In this document: piece after piece, positions 7,613 to 16,212 of the stretch
How the letters are laid out: each line of letters starts with the position of its first letter
Position numbering within the stretch: the first letter of the stretch is position 1
Assembly: GCF_022436485.1 (NCBI RefSeq)
Contig: NZ_JAKUDO010000001.1
Location: 1,736,001-1,800,000 of the forward strand
Source: Agrococcus sp. ARC_14
Lineage (GTDB): Bacteria > Actinomycetota > Actinomycetes > Actinomycetales > Microbacteriaceae
Length of the DNA: 64,000 nt
Reading direction: 5' to 3'
Notes under the pieces: model-generated
Database searches by the model: none
What the model saw: the letters and a program-made list of their open reading frames with translations, nothing else
Told to the model about the DNA's origin: nothing
Translations under genes and position numbers: made by a program

Positions 7613-8971
7613 ATGGTCGCGCTCGTGACGGATGACGGTGCGGAGATCGCGGGCTACCCGCTCGTGCGGGCGCTGCGGCGCGACGGCGAGCGCGAGGTCT
7701 GGGTGGCGGCGGATGCGTCGGGTGTCGGCGTCGAGGTGCATCGCAGCCTCCCGGGCTCGGAGGCCGCGCTGGCGCGGGAGTGCGAGGCGCTGCTGGCAGT
7801 CGATCACCCGCATCTGGTGCCGATCCTCGACGTCGCGACCGATGGCGGCGCCGTGCTCGTGCGCCCGCTGCTGCCGCGCAGCCTCGCCGACTGGCTCGTG
7901 CAGCGCCGGGCGCCGGAGCCGGGGGAGGCCGTGACGGCGCTCGCTCCGATCGCGGCGGCGCTGGGCGCGCTGCATGCGGGCGGGGCGAGCGCAGGCGGCT
8001 GCGCGGCGCACGACGTGCGGGTCGATGCCGACGGCGCGCCGCTGCTCGTGGGGGCGGGCGCGCAGATCGAGACGGCGCGGCCCACCGCTGCGTGGCGCGA
8101 GGGCAGCGCCGGGGTCGCCGCCGACACCGCGGGGTGGCGGCAGCTCGCGGTCGCGCTGCTCGAGGCGGGCGGGTCGGCACTGCCGGTGGGGGTCGAGCGC
8201 GCGCTCGAGCAGCGCGACCTCGCCGCGGCCGGCGATGCGCTGCTCGCCGCCTGGCCCGGGCTGCCGCTCGAGCTGGATGCGCCGGCTGCCGCCCTGCCGT
8301 CGACCGAGCGGGTGCGGATGCGTCGGCGCGAGCGGGCGGTCGGAGTCGAGGCCGTCTGGGCCCGGCTCGCGCTGCTGACCGAGCGGCTCGTGGCGCTCGG
8401 CGGGCCGTCGGTGCAGCGGTTCGTGGCGGCCGCCGCGGCCGTGCGCCCACGCTTCTGGGCGATCGCCGGGGGAGGCGCGGCCGCGCTCGTCGTCACGGCT
8501 GTGCTGCTGTGGCCTGCCGGAGCCGCGGATGCGGGTGGGCCAGCAGGTGGAGGCACCGACGGCGCGCCGACGCCGACAGCGAGCCCGAGCGCCACGGACG
8601 AGCCGGCCGCGTCTCCCGTGCCGACCGCATCCGAGCCGTCGTCGGAGGCGCCGGCTTCCACCGAGAGCGATGCCTCGGAGGGGACAGAGGCCGACGAAGA
8701 TCCGGTCGCGGCGGCAGCAGCGCTGCTCGCCGAGCGGGAGGCCTGTCTCGATGCGGATGACGCCGCGTGCCTCGTCGCGCTGCACGAGCCCGACAGCCCG
8801 CTGCTGCGCGCCGAGGACCCGTGGAGGATGCCCGACGACGGCACGCTCGAGGTCGTCCAGCGGATCGGGGACGCCTGGCTGCTGCGCGTCGCCTCAGAAC
8901 GACCACCGGCCTCGGTGCTCATGATGAGCACCGAGGCCGGTTGGACGCTGCGCGACGCCTGGTCTGGCTAG
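7613..8971 (+). CDS. transmembrane pseudokinase with an extracytoplasmic domain
   Basis: A 452-residue protein with the outline of an actinobacterial Ser/Thr kinase. An N-lobe-like region (AGYPLVRALRRDGEREVWVA, then ECEALLAVDHPHLVPILDV) leads into a C-lobe-like region to about residue 210. The catalytic residues are missing. The beta-3 lysine position reads VEVHR, the catalytic loop reads AAHDVRVDADG instead of HRDLKPxN, and no DFG is seen. One membrane helix follows at about 283-305, then a Ser/Thr/Ala/Pro-rich linker and a C-terminal domain of about 85 residues with two cysteines near LAEREACLDADDAACL. It probably binds a partner rather than phosphorylating; the ligand is unknown. It occupies the place held by lipB-lipA in M. 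tuberculosis. Its stop codon shares the bases CTAG with that of the convergent sucB. The exact start (ATG 7613 or GTG 7625) is uncertain. Confidence 0.75.
   Translation: MVALVTDDGAEIAGYPLVRALRRDGEREVWVAADASGVGVEVHRSLPGSEAALARECEALLAVDHPHLVPILDVATDGGAVLVRPLLPRSLADWLVQRRAPEPGEAVTALAPIAAALGALHAGGASAGGCAAHDVRVDADGAPLLVGAGAQIETARPTAAWREGSAGVAADTAGWRQLAVALLEAGGSALPVGVERALEQRDLAAAGDALLAAWPGLPLELDAPAAALPSTERVRMRRRERAVGVEAVWARLALLTERLVALGGPSVQRFVAAAAAVRPRFWAIAGGGAAALVVTAVLLWPAGAADAGGPAGGGTDGAPTPTASPSATDEPAASPVPTASEPSSEAPASTESDASEGTEADEDPVAAAAALLAEREACLDADDAACLVALHEPDSPLLRAEDPWRMPDDGTLEVVQRIGDAWLLRVASERPPASVLMMSTEAGWTLRDAWSG
8905..8941. terminator. perfect inverted repeat inside the pseudokinase 3' end, candidate sucB terminator
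   Basis: Two 18-bp arms (8905-8922 and 8924-8941) are exactly complementary around a single centre base. They lie inside the last codons of the pseudokinase gene and 27 bases beyond the sucB stop on the other strand. On the minus strand the repeat could end the lpd-sucB transcript. On the plus strand it lies before the pseudokinase stop codon. Confidence 0.6.
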
Positions 8972-10914
8972 ACCTCGAAGGCACCAGACTCGAGCTGGGC
9001 CTTCACCTGACCCAGGTAGCGTGCCGCGTCGGCGCCGTCGATGATGCGGTGGTCGTACGACAGGGCGAGGAACACCATCGAGCGGATGGCGATCGAGTCC
9101 TGGCCGTCGACCGAGACGACGACCGGGCGCTTCACGACCGTGCCGACACCGAGGATGGCGCGCTGCGGCTGGAAGACCACGGGCGTGTCGAACAGCGCGC
9201 CGCGCGAACCGGTGTTGGTCAGCGTGAACGTGCCGCCCGCCAGCTCGTCGGGCTTGAGCTGGTTGTCGCGGGTGCGCTGCGCGAGGTCGGCGATCGACGC
9301 CGTGAGCTCCCTGATGCTCTTGGAGCCCGCGTCGCGGATGACCGGCGTGAGCAGGCCGCGCTCGGTGTCGACCGCCATCGAGAGGTTCTCGGTCTCGGGG
9401 TAGGTGATCGTCTCGCCGTCGTCCGTGGCATTGATGAGCGGATGCGACTTGAGCGCCTGCACTGCAGCCTGCGTGAAGAAGGGCAGGAAGGTGAGCTTGT
9501 TGCCGGTCTCCTGCTGGAACGAGGCCTTCTTCGCCTCGCGCAGCTGCGCGACCTTCGTCACGTCGACCTCGACCACCGTCGTGAGCTGAGCGAGCGTCTG
9601 CATCGACTCGACTGCGCGCTTGGCGACGACCTTCCGCAGGCGCGTGAGCGGTGCGGTGGTGCCGCGCAGCTCAGAGACCTCGACCTCGGCCGGTGCGGCA
9701 GCCGGAGCGGCCGATGCCGAAGCGGCCGGTGCGGCCTCAGCGGCCGACAGCACGTCCTCCTTGCGGATCCGGCCACCGACACCCGTGCCCGTGAGGGCGC
9801 TCAGGTCGACGCCGCGCTCGTTCGCGAGCTTGCGCACGATGGGCGTGACGTAGCTCGAGCTCGAGGCGGATGCCGCGGGAGCGGCAGGCGCAGGCGGTGC
9901 GGCAGGTGCGGGTGCGGCCGGTGCGGCGGCCTTGGGCTCCGCGGCCCTCGGTGCCTCCGCAGCCGGTGCCTCGGCTTCCGGTGCCTTCGCGGGCTCAGGC
10001 TGCTCGGTCGACGGTGCAGCTGGCGCTGCCTGGGGTGCCGGTGCGGCGTCCTGCGCCTCGGCGGAACCCTCTGCAGCAGCAGGTGCCTCGGCTGCCGGGG
10101 CCGCCTCTGCGGCGGGCGCTGCCTCGGCTGCCGGAGCTGCCTCCGCAGCAGGCGCAGCGTCAGCGGCGGGTGCTGCCTCTGCAGCCGGAGCCGCGGCGGC
10201 GGAGCCGCCGACGCGGGCGATGACGGCGCCGACCTCGACGGTGTCGTCCTCCTGGGCCAGGATCTCGGAGAGCGTTCCGGCGATGGGGGACGGCACCTCG
10301 GTGTCGACCTTGTCGGTGGAGATCTCGACGATGGGCTCGTCGACCGCGATCTCGTCGCCCACGGCCTTCAGCCAGCGGGTGATCGTGCCCTCGGTGACGC
10401 TCTCGCCGAGCTCAGGGAGCTTGATGTCCTGGCCCCCTGATGCGGGTGCCTCTGCCTGCGGTGCGGCCTCTGCCTGCTCGTCCGCCTCCTTGGAGGGCGA
10501 CTCCTGGGCCTCGGCGGCCGACTCCTCGTCCGCCTCCTGCTCGGGCTCGCTGTCCGTGCCGGCGGCTGCGGTCTCGGAGGCGGATGCCTCGGCGGGCGCT
10601 GCCTCGGCGGGCGCAGCTGCAGCCGGTGCCGCCTCAGCCGGTGCTGCCTCGGCCGGCGCTGCCTCCTCGGGCGCTGCGCCTGCATCGCCGACGCGGGCGA
10701 TGACGGCGCCGACCTCGACGGTGTCGTCCTCCTGGGCCAGGATCTCGGAGAGCGTTCCGGCGATGGGGGACGGCACCTCGGTGTCGACCTTGTCGGTGGA
10801 GATCTCGACGATGGGCTCGTCGACCGCGATCTCGTCGCCCACGGCCTTCAGCCAGCGGGTGATCGTGCCCTCGGTGACGCTCTCGCCGAGCTCAGGGAGC
10901 TTGATGTCAGTCAT
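8968..10914 (-). CDS. sucB: dihydrolipoamide acyltransferase (E2) with two lipoyl domains
   Basis: The E2 core of a 2-oxoacid dehydrogenase complex. It carries acyl groups on lipoyl-lysine and passes them to CoA. The domain order over 648 residues is lipoyl domain 1 (1-75), Ala/Pro/Glu linker, lipoyl domain 2 (about 160-235), a second Ala/Pro linker with PAAEAA repeats, a peripheral-subunit-binding domain at about 350-395 (IVRKLANERGVDLSALTGTG) and a catalytic domain ending in SYDHRIIDGADAARYL with the active-site His and Asp. Both lipoylation sites read EISTDKVDTEVPS. An AGGAGAG site precedes the ATG. It lies 26 nt downstream of lpd (E3). In actinomycetes this E2 may serve both the pyruvate and 2-oxoglutarate complexes, so sucB and dlaT are both used as names; E1 is not in the window. 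Confidence 0.95.
   Translation of the reverse strand: MTDIKLPELGESVTEGTITRWLKAVGDEIAVDEPIVEISTDKVDTEVPSPIAGTLSEILAQEDDTVEVGAVIARVGDAGAAPEEAAPAEAAPAEAAPAAAAPAEAAPAEASASETAAAGTDSEPEQEADEESAAEAQESPSKEADEQAEAAPQAEAPASGGQDIKLPELGESVTEGTITRWLKAVGDEIAVDEPIVEISTDKVDTEVPSPIAGTLSEILAQEDDTVEVGAVIARVGGSAAAAPAAEAAPAADAAPAAEAAPAAEAAPAAEAAPAAEAPAAAEGSAEAQDAAPAPQAAPAAPSTEQPEPAKAPEAEAPAAEAPRAAEPKAAAPAAPAPAAPPAPAAPAASASSSSYVTPIVRKLANERGVDLSALTGTGVGGRIRKEDVLSAAEAAPAASASAAPAAAPAEVEVSELRGTTAPLTRLRKVVAKRAVESMQTLAQLTTVVEVDVTKVAQLREAKKASFQQETGNKLTFLPFFTQAAVQALKSHPLINATDDGETITYPETENLSMAVDTERGLLTPVIRDAGSKSIRELTASIADLAQRTRDNQLKPDELAGGTFTLTNTGSRGALFDTPVVFQPQRAILGVGTVVKRPVVVSVDGQDSIAIRSMVFLALSYDHRIIDGADAARYLGQVKAQLESGAFEV
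10206..10428 (-). repeat. direct repeat copy 2: second lipoyl domain
   Basis: This 223-bp stretch is identical at every base to 10686-10908. It encodes the second lipoyl domain of sucB. Confidence 0.95.
10686..10908 (-). repeat. direct repeat copy 1: first lipoyl domain
   Basis: This 223-bp stretch is identical at every base to 10206-10428 and begins near codon 3 of sucB. The linkers outside the repeat differ. Confidence 0.95.
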
Positions 10915-10940
10915 GGGTTCTTCTCTCCTGTGGCGATCGA

Positions 10941-12314
10941 TCAGACGGCGTGCAGCGGCGTGCCGGCGAGCTTCAGCATGGTCTCGCCGAGCGTCTCGCC
11001 CTGGGTCGGGTGTGCGTGGATGAGCTGCGAGACGTCCTCCGGGTAGGCCTCCCAGTTGACGATCAGCTGCGCCTCGCCGATCAGCTCGCCCATCCGGGCG
11101 CCGATCATGTGGACGCCCACGACGGGGCCGTCCTTGACGCGCACGGCCTTCACGGAGCCCGCGGTGCCGACGATCGCGCTCTTGGCGTTGCCGGCCAGCG
11201 AGTACTCGTAGCTCTCGACCTTGTCCTCGCCGAACTTCTCCTTGGCCCTCGCCTCGGTGTAGCCGACGGAGGCCACCTCCGGGTCGCAGTAGGTGATCTT
11301 GGGGACGTTGATGTCCTCGACCATGCGCGGGCTCAGGCCGCCGATCTCCTCGGCGACGAAGATGCCGTGCTGGTAGCTGCGGTGCGCGAGCTGCAGGCCA
11401 GGCGTGATGTCGCCGACGGCGTAGACGCCCTTGACGTTGGTCTCGAGCCGGTCGTTCACGAGCACGAAGCCGCGATCCATCTCGATGCCGACCTCCTCGT
11501 AGCCGAGGTTCGCCGTCACCGGCCCGCGGCCGACTGCGACGAGCAGCAGGTCGGCGTCGACGGTCTCGCCGGTCTCGAGCGCGACGTGCACGCCCGAGTC
11601 GTCCTGCGTCACGCCCGAGAAGCGGGCGCCCAGCTTGAGCCCGATGCCGCGCTTCTTGAACGCACGCTCGAGCTGCTTCGAGACCGACTCCTCCTCGTTC
11701 GGGACGAGGTGGGGCAGGCCCTCGATGATCGTCACCTCGGCGCCGAAGGAGCGCCAGACGCTGGCGAACTCGACGCCGATGACGCCGCCGCCGAGCACGG
11801 CCACGCGCTGCGGCAGCCAGTCGAGCTGCAGCGCCTGCTCGCTCGTGATGACGTTGCCGGTGATCTCGAGGCCCGGGAGCGTCTTCGAGAACGAGCCGGT
11901 GGCGAGCACGATGCTCTTGCCCGTCAGCGTCTGGTCGCCGACCTGCACCGTGGTGGGGGAGGTGAGCTTGCCCTCGCCAGCGATCACGGGGATCTTCTTC
12001 GAGGCGATCAGGCCCTGCAGGCCCTTGAACTTCGATGCGACGATGCCGTCGCGGAAGCCGGAGACGCCAGCCATGTCGATGCCCTGGAGCTCGGCGGTCA
12101 CGCCGGACTTGCCGGAGTCGCGCACGACGTCCGCGACCTCTGCCGAGTGCAGCATCGCCTTCGTGGGCACGCAGCCGCGGTGCAGGCAGGTGCCACCGAG
12201 CTTGTCCTTCTCGACGATCGCGACGGTCTTGCCGAGCTGCACGGCGCGCAGCGCCACGGCGTAGCCCGCGCTGCCTCCACCCAGGACGACGATGTCAAAG
12301 CTCTGATCGGACAC
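10941..12314 (-). CDS. lpd: dihydrolipoyl dehydrogenase (E3)
   Basis: The FAD enzyme that reoxidises dihydrolipoamide and reduces NAD+ in 2-oxoacid dehydrogenase complexes. The 457 residues show the FAD-binding GGGSAGYAVA, the redox disulfide in GGTCLHRGCVPTK (Cys43, Cys48), the NAD-binding GGGVIGVEFASV, the second FAD motif GVYAVGDITPG and the active-site HAHPTQGE near the C-terminus. The start is GTG with AAGGAG upstream. It is followed by sucB in the same direction, so E3 and E2 are probably co-transcribed. A TAGGCT promoter candidate lies in the 103-nt gap behind pepA. Confidence 0.96.
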   Translation of the reverse strand: MSDQSFDIVVLGGGSAGYAVALRAVQLGKTVAIVEKDKLGGTCLHRGCVPTKAMLHSAEVADVVRDSGKSGVTAELQGIDMAGVSGFRDGIVASKFKGLQGLIASKKIPVIAGEGKLTSPTTVQVGDQTLTGKSIVLATGSFSKTLPGLEITGNVITSEQALQLDWLPQRVAVLGGGVIGVEFASVWRSFGAEVTIIEGLPHLVPNEEESVSKQLERAFKKRGIGLKLGARFSGVTQDDSGVHVALETGETVDADLLLVAVGRGPVTANLGYEEVGIEMDRGFVLVNDRLETNVKGVYAVGDITPGLQLAHRSYQHGIFVAEEIGGLSPRMVEDINVPKITYCDPEVASVGYTEARAKEKFGEDKVESYEYSLAGNAKSAIVGTAGSVKAVRVKDGPVVGVHMIGARMGELIGEAQLIVNWEAYPEDVSQLIHAHPTQGETLGETMLKLAGTPLHAV

Positions 12315-12386
12315 GCACTTGCTCCTTATGAGTCTTCGTTGCCGCGCCGGTGGACGCAGCGGTGCACGGCAGTTCTTGCCCGTACC

Positions 12387-12392
12387 AGCCTA
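12387..12392 (-). promoter_or_regulatory. candidate -10 element of the lpd-sucB operon
   Basis: TAGGCT on the minus strand between pepA and lpd. Transcription from about 12380 would leave a leader of roughly 65 nt before the lpd GTG and its AAGGAG site. Confidence 0.45.
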
Positions 12393-12417
12393 GCCCGATG
12401 CGCAGGCCCGGGTGGGG

Positions 12418-13869
12418 TCACTCGGCCGAACGCGACATCTTCGAGAGCGTGCGGAGCAATCCGCGCACCGCGACGCCCGTCGCGCCGGAGGGCATGAAGC
12501 CGAAGGGCGAGCCGTTGTTCGTCGACGGTCCGGCGATGTCGATGTGCGCCCAGGGGATGGGCGCGCCGTCGCGCTCGCCCACGAACTCGTTGAGGAAGGC
12601 AGCGGCCAGCAGCATGCCGCCCGCGCGGTTGCCGACCTTCGCGTTCGCGAGATCCGCGACGTCGGAGTCGAGCATCCCGATCATCTCCTCGGGGATCGGC
12701 ATCGGCCAGACCTGCTCGCCCACCTCTCGCGAGGCGCGGACGACCGCGTCGACGAAGGCCGCGTCGTTGCCCATGACGCCGCTCACGCGGTCGCCGAGCG
12801 CGATCACCTGCGCGCCCGTGAGGGTCGCGACGTCGATGATCGCGTCCGGCTGCGCCTCGCTGGCGAGCACGAGCGCGTCGGCCATCACGAGGCGTCCCTC
12901 TGCGTCGGTGTTGGTGACCTCGACGGTCGTGCCGCCGCGCATGGTGATGACGTCGTCCGGCCGCGTCGCGGTCGATGAGACGAGGTTCTCCGCCAGGCAG
13001 AGGTGCGCGGTGATGCGGATCGGCAGCTGCAGCGCGGCGGCTGCGACCGTGACGGCGTAGACGGTGGCCGCGCCGGTCATGTCGTACTTCATGTGCTGCA
13101 TCGACGCCGCCGGCTTCAGCGAGAGGCCGCCCGAGTCGAAGGTGATGCCCTTGCCGACCAGCACGACGTGGCGCGTCGCGTTCTCCGGCGCGTGCTCGAC
13201 GGTGACGAGGCGCGGCGGGCGGCTCGAGCCCTGGCCGACCGCGACGATGCCGCCGAAGCCCTCCCGGCGCAGGCGATCCTCGTCGCGCACGACGACGCTC
13301 AGGCTGGTGCCCGCGGCCTCGGCGACGACGCGGTCGGCGAAGTCGACGGGGCTCAGCAGGTTCGGGGGCGTGTTCGCGAGGTCGCGCGTGGTCCAGACGG
13401 CCTGCGCGGCGATGCCCGCGCTCTGCACGGAGTAGGCCGAGCACTCGGCCTCGCCGGCGACGACCGCGATCTCGCACACGGCGGGCGCGTCGGCGGCCGG
13501 CTGGCGCTGCTCGTAGCGGTAGGCGCCCATCGCGGCGCCCTCGAGCACGGCCTGCACCTCTTCGCCCGAGGTGACCGGCAGCGCGAGCGCGATCGACGAC
13601 ACCTCGCGCAGCGCGCGCACCGCGGCGCCGGCGACCTCGCGCAGGCGGTCTGCGGTGACGGTGTCACCGAGTCCGACGAAGGCGATCGCGCGGCCGTCGA
13701 CGACGGCGCGCGTGAGCTGCTCGCGCTTGCCGGTGATGCCGAGCGCGGTGAGCAGCTCGGAGTCGAAGCCGGGGACGGTGGGCGTCTCGCCTGCGAGCAC
13801 GCCGTGCACGACGAGCTCGGCGGTGGCGTCCTCTGACCTGGCGATGATGGAGAGTGCGGGGAAGGGCAT
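12418..13869 (-). CDS. pepA: leucyl aminopeptidase, M17 family
   Basis: A cytoplasmic two-metal exopeptidase that trims N-terminal residues from peptides. The 483 residues match the M17 family in length. Metal and catalytic residues are visible: Lys240 and Asp245 in GKGITFDSGG, Asp263 in KYDMTG, and the family signature NTDAEGRL at 320-327 with Asp322 and Glu324. The poorly conserved N-terminal domain covers about the first 165 residues. It is divergent from the PAC2 gene across 45 nt. A TATCCT element begins 14 nt before the ATG, so the leader would be very short. M. tuberculosis has the same gene (pepB) beside its E2 gene. Confidence 0.95.
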   Translation of the reverse strand: MPFPALSIIARSEDATAELVVHGVLAGETPTVPGFDSELLTALGITGKREQLTRAVVDGRAIAFVGLGDTVTADRLREVAGAAVRALREVSSIALALPVTSGEEVQAVLEGAAMGAYRYEQRQPAADAPAVCEIAVVAGEAECSAYSVQSAGIAAQAVWTTRDLANTPPNLLSPVDFADRVVAEAAGTSLSVVVRDEDRLRREGFGGIVAVGQGSSRPPRLVTVEHAPENATRHVVLVGKGITFDSGGLSLKPAASMQHMKYDMTGAATVYAVTVAAAALQLPIRITAHLCLAENLVSSTATRPDDVITMRGGTTVEVTNTDAEGRLVMADALVLASEAQPDAIIDVATLTGAQVIALGDRVSGVMGNDAAFVDAVVRASREVGEQVWPMPIPEEMIGMLDSDVADLANAKVGNRAGGMLLAAAFLNEFVGERDGAPIPWAHIDIAGPSTNNGSPFGFMPSGATGVAVRGLLRTLSKMSRSAE

Positions 13870-13877
13870 GGGTCACG

Positions 13878-13883
13878 AGGATA
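13878..13883 (-). promoter_or_regulatory. candidate -10 element of pepA
   Basis: TATCCT on the minus strand, 8 nt, then the pepA ATG. This near-leaderless layout is also seen at dut and dxs. Confidence 0.45.
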
Positions 13884-13902
13884 CCGGCGCCCGGAGGCTC
13901 AC

Positions 13903-13908
13903 TAGGCT
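13903..13908 (+). promoter_or_regulatory. leaderless -10 element of the PAC2 gene
   Basis: TAGGCT, 6 nt, then the GTG start of the PAC2 gene. It fixes a GTG start that has no nearby ATG alternative. Confidence 0.6.
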
Positions 13909-13914
13909 GGGAGG

Positions 13915-14835
13915 GTGTTCGATCCCCACGAGCTGACGCTGCCCCTCGAGGACCTCGAGACGGTGCCGCACGGTCTCGATCTCGTCATCGCCATCCATGG
14001 ATTCGTCGATGCGGGCTCCGCAGCGGAGTCTGCGGCGGCCGCGATCCTGGACACGCTCCCGTTCCGCGGCATCGTCGAGTTCGACACCGATCTGCTGATC
14101 GATCACCGCTCGCGCAGGCCGCGCATCCACTTCAACGAGGATCGGATCGACGAGTATCTGCCGCACTCGCTCACGCTGCTGCAGGTCGAGGACGACGCCG
14201 GCGCCCCGTTCCTGCTGCTGACCGGCCCGGAGCCCGACTGGATGTGGGAGCGGTTCACGGATGCGCTGCTCGAGCTGCACGAGCGGCTCGAGGTCGCCAC
14301 GACCACGATCATCACGTCGATCGGCATGCCCGTGCCGCACACCAGGCCGCTGGTCTCGACCGTCTCCGGCAACCGGGCTGAGCTCATCGAGCAGTACTCC
14401 GCGTGGCGCCCGGTCTCGTCGGTGCCCGCCTCGATCATCCACCGCATCGAGCACCGCCTGCACCCCGTAGCACCGGTCGCGACCTTCACGGTGCTGGTGC
14501 CGCACTACGTCGGGGAGTCCGGCTCATCCGGGCCCGCGCTGGCCGCGCTCGAGGGCGTCACGAGCGCGACCTCGCTCGCGTTCCGCACGGAGGAGCTGCG
14601 GCAGGCCGACCGAGAGTTCCAGCAGCTCGTGGCGCAGCAGATGGAGACCAACGAGGAGCTGCGACGCATCGTGCACACCCTCGAGGCGCGCTACGACGCG
14701 TTCATGGCGCAGTCGCCCGTGCGCTCGCCGCTCACCGACGAGGACGGCACGCTGCCGAGCGCCGACGAGATCGCCGAGGAGCTCGAGCGCTACCTGAAGG
14801 GGCGCGGCCGTCCGGGAGCGGATCCGCGCGGATGA
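13915..14835 (+). CDS. PAC2 family protein
   Basis: A 306-residue protein of the PAC2 family, related to proteasome-assembly chaperone 2. Such proteins are common in actinomycetes, and their bacterial role is not firmly known. The conserved outline is visible: IAIHGFVDAG near the start, FDTDLLIDHRSRRP, LTGPEPDWMWERF and a stretch after IITSIGMPVPHTRP. The C-terminal part (about 230-295) is acidic and helical, with a coiled-coil-like pattern. The GTG start is set by a leaderless promoter. The last codons overlap the next gene in an ATGA junction, so it is translationally coupled to an MFS transporter. A proteasome link is speculative here because no proteasome gene is in the window. Confidence 0.85.
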   Translation: MFDPHELTLPLEDLETVPHGLDLVIAIHGFVDAGSAAESAAAAILDTLPFRGIVEFDTDLLIDHRSRRPRIHFNEDRIDEYLPHSLTLLQVEDDAGAPFLLLTGPEPDWMWERFTDALLELHERLEVATTTIITSIGMPVPHTRPLVSTVSGNRAELIEQYSAWRPVSSVPASIIHRIEHRLHPVAPVATFTVLVPHYVGESGSSGPALAALEGVTSATSLAFRTEELRQADREFQQLVAQQMETNEELRRIVHTLEARYDAFMAQSPVRSPLTDEDGTLPSADEIAEELERYLKGRGRPGADPRG

Positions 14836-16160
14836 ACAGCGCTCGTTCCTGGCTCGTCTGGGGCATCGGCGCGGTCGCCTACATGATCGCGATCCTGCAC
14901 CGCTCATCGCTCGGCGTCGCAGGCCCGGCCGCCGCAGAGCGCTTCGAGGTGCAGGCGACACTGCTGTCGACCCTCGGCGCCGTGCAGATCGGCGTCTACG
15001 CAGCGATGCAGATCCCGGTGGGCGTGCTGGTCGATCGCTTCGGCCCCCGGGTGCTCATCGCCTCCGGCGCGCTCATCATGGCGAGCGGACAGGTGCTCGT
15101 CGCCTTCTCGGAAGAGCTGCCGCTCGCCGTCGTCGGCCGTGTCCTGGTCGGCCTCGGCGACGCGGCGACCTTCATCTCCGTCATCCGGCTGCAGTCCGGG
15201 TGGTTCACCGGCCGGATCGTCGCGCAGATGTCGCAGTGGACCGCCGTGAGCGGCCAGCTCGGCCAGCTCGCGTCGGCGGTGCCGTTCGCGTGGTTCCTGC
15301 ACGAGGCGGGCTGGACGCTCTCGTTCGGCACCCTCGCTGTCCTCGGCGTCGTGGCGTTCGTGCTCGTGCTGCTGCTCGTGTTCGACGCGCCACCCGGCGG
15401 TGCGCCGATGACCGGCTCGATCGATGTGCCGGAGGGATGGTGGCCACGGCTGAAGGGCGCGTTCCGGCAACCGGGCACCCGGCTCGGCTTCTGGACGCAC
15501 TTCTCGCTGCTGGCCTCGACGAACGTCTTCATGCTCCTGTGGGGGTTCCCGCTGCTCGTCGAGGGTCTGGGCTACAGCACTGCCGCCGCCGCAGGCCTCA
15601 TGTCCGTCGTCGTCCTGACCGGCATGATCGTCGGCCCCATCGTGGGCATCACCACCGCACGCTTCCCGTTGCGGCGCTCCACGCTCGTGCTGGCCATCGT
15701 CGCTCTCGTGATCGTGACCTGGAGCGTCGTGCTGCTCTGGCCGGGGCACCCGCCGGCGTGGCTCGTGGTCACCCTCGTGGTGGTGCTGGGCATCGCAGGC
15801 CCCGGCTCGACCGTCGGGTTCGACTTCGCGCGCACGTTCAACCCGCTGCGCGTGCTGGGCTCCGCGAACGGCATCGTGAACATCGGCGGCTTCCTCGCCT
15901 CCTTCGCGCTCATGCCGGTGATCGGCATCGTGCTCGACGTGGTCCACTCGGTGCGCACAGCTGCGGGGGAGCAGGTGGCCCTCTATGACTGGGAGGGCTT
16001 CCGGATCGCGCTCGCCGCGCAGCTGGTCATCCTGCTGCTGGGCTTCGGCATGGTCGTGCGTATGCGTCGCATCACGCGCTCGAAGCTGCGCGAGGAGGGC
16101 ATCGAGGTCGGGCCGATCTGGCGGGCCGTCGCGCGCTGGATGCGCGATCGGAAGGCCTGA
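14832..16160 (+). CDS. MFS transporter
   Basis: A 442-residue major facilitator superfamily permease with about 12 hydrophobic segments. The loop between helices 2 and 3 carries the family motif as GVLVDRFGPRVL. The N-terminal SARSWLVWGIGAVAYMIAILHRSSLGVAGP resembles the sugar-phosphate/nitrate-type branch, but the substrate cannot be read. A cytoplasmic loop of about 40 residues separates the two halves. The ATG overlaps the stop of the PAC2 gene by 4 nt, so expression is coupled to it. The C-terminal tail is basic and cytoplasmic. Confidence 0.85.
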   Translation: MNSARSWLVWGIGAVAYMIAILHRSSLGVAGPAAAERFEVQATLLSTLGAVQIGVYAAMQIPVGVLVDRFGPRVLIASGALIMASGQVLVAFSEELPLAVVGRVLVGLGDAATFISVIRLQSGWFTGRIVAQMSQWTAVSGQLGQLASAVPFAWFLHEAGWTLSFGTLAVLGVVAFVLVLLLVFDAPPGGAPMTGSIDVPEGWWPRLKGAFRQPGTRLGFWTHFSLLASTNVFMLLWGFPLLVEGLGYSTAAAAGLMSVVVLTGMIVGPIVGITTARFPLRRSTLVLAIVALVIVTWSVVLLWPGHPPAWLVVTLVVVLGIAGPGSTVGFDFARTFNPLRVLGSANGIVNIGGFLASFALMPVIGIVLDVVHSVRTAAGEQVALYDWEGFRIALAAQLVILLLGFGMVVRMRRITRSKLREEGIEVGPIWRAVARWMRDRKA

Positions 16161-16206
16161 GCGCGCGAATCACCCTGGCTGGGAATGCCTATGCCATACG
16201 CAGCGC

Positions 16207-16212
16207 TATACT
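16207..16212 (+). promoter_or_regulatory. candidate -10 element of sigA
   Basis: TATACT in the 165-nt gap before sigA is the best -10 match there. It would give a leader of about 107 nt. No good -35 is seen; a TTGACA at 16254 has no matching -10. Confidence 0.35.

Noticed and set aside
7532..8785. Upstream extension of the DUF4191 frame to 647 codons
   Set aside because: The extension is an Arg-rich shadow of the pseudokinase gene, and the leaderless TATCCT element fixes the start at 7531.
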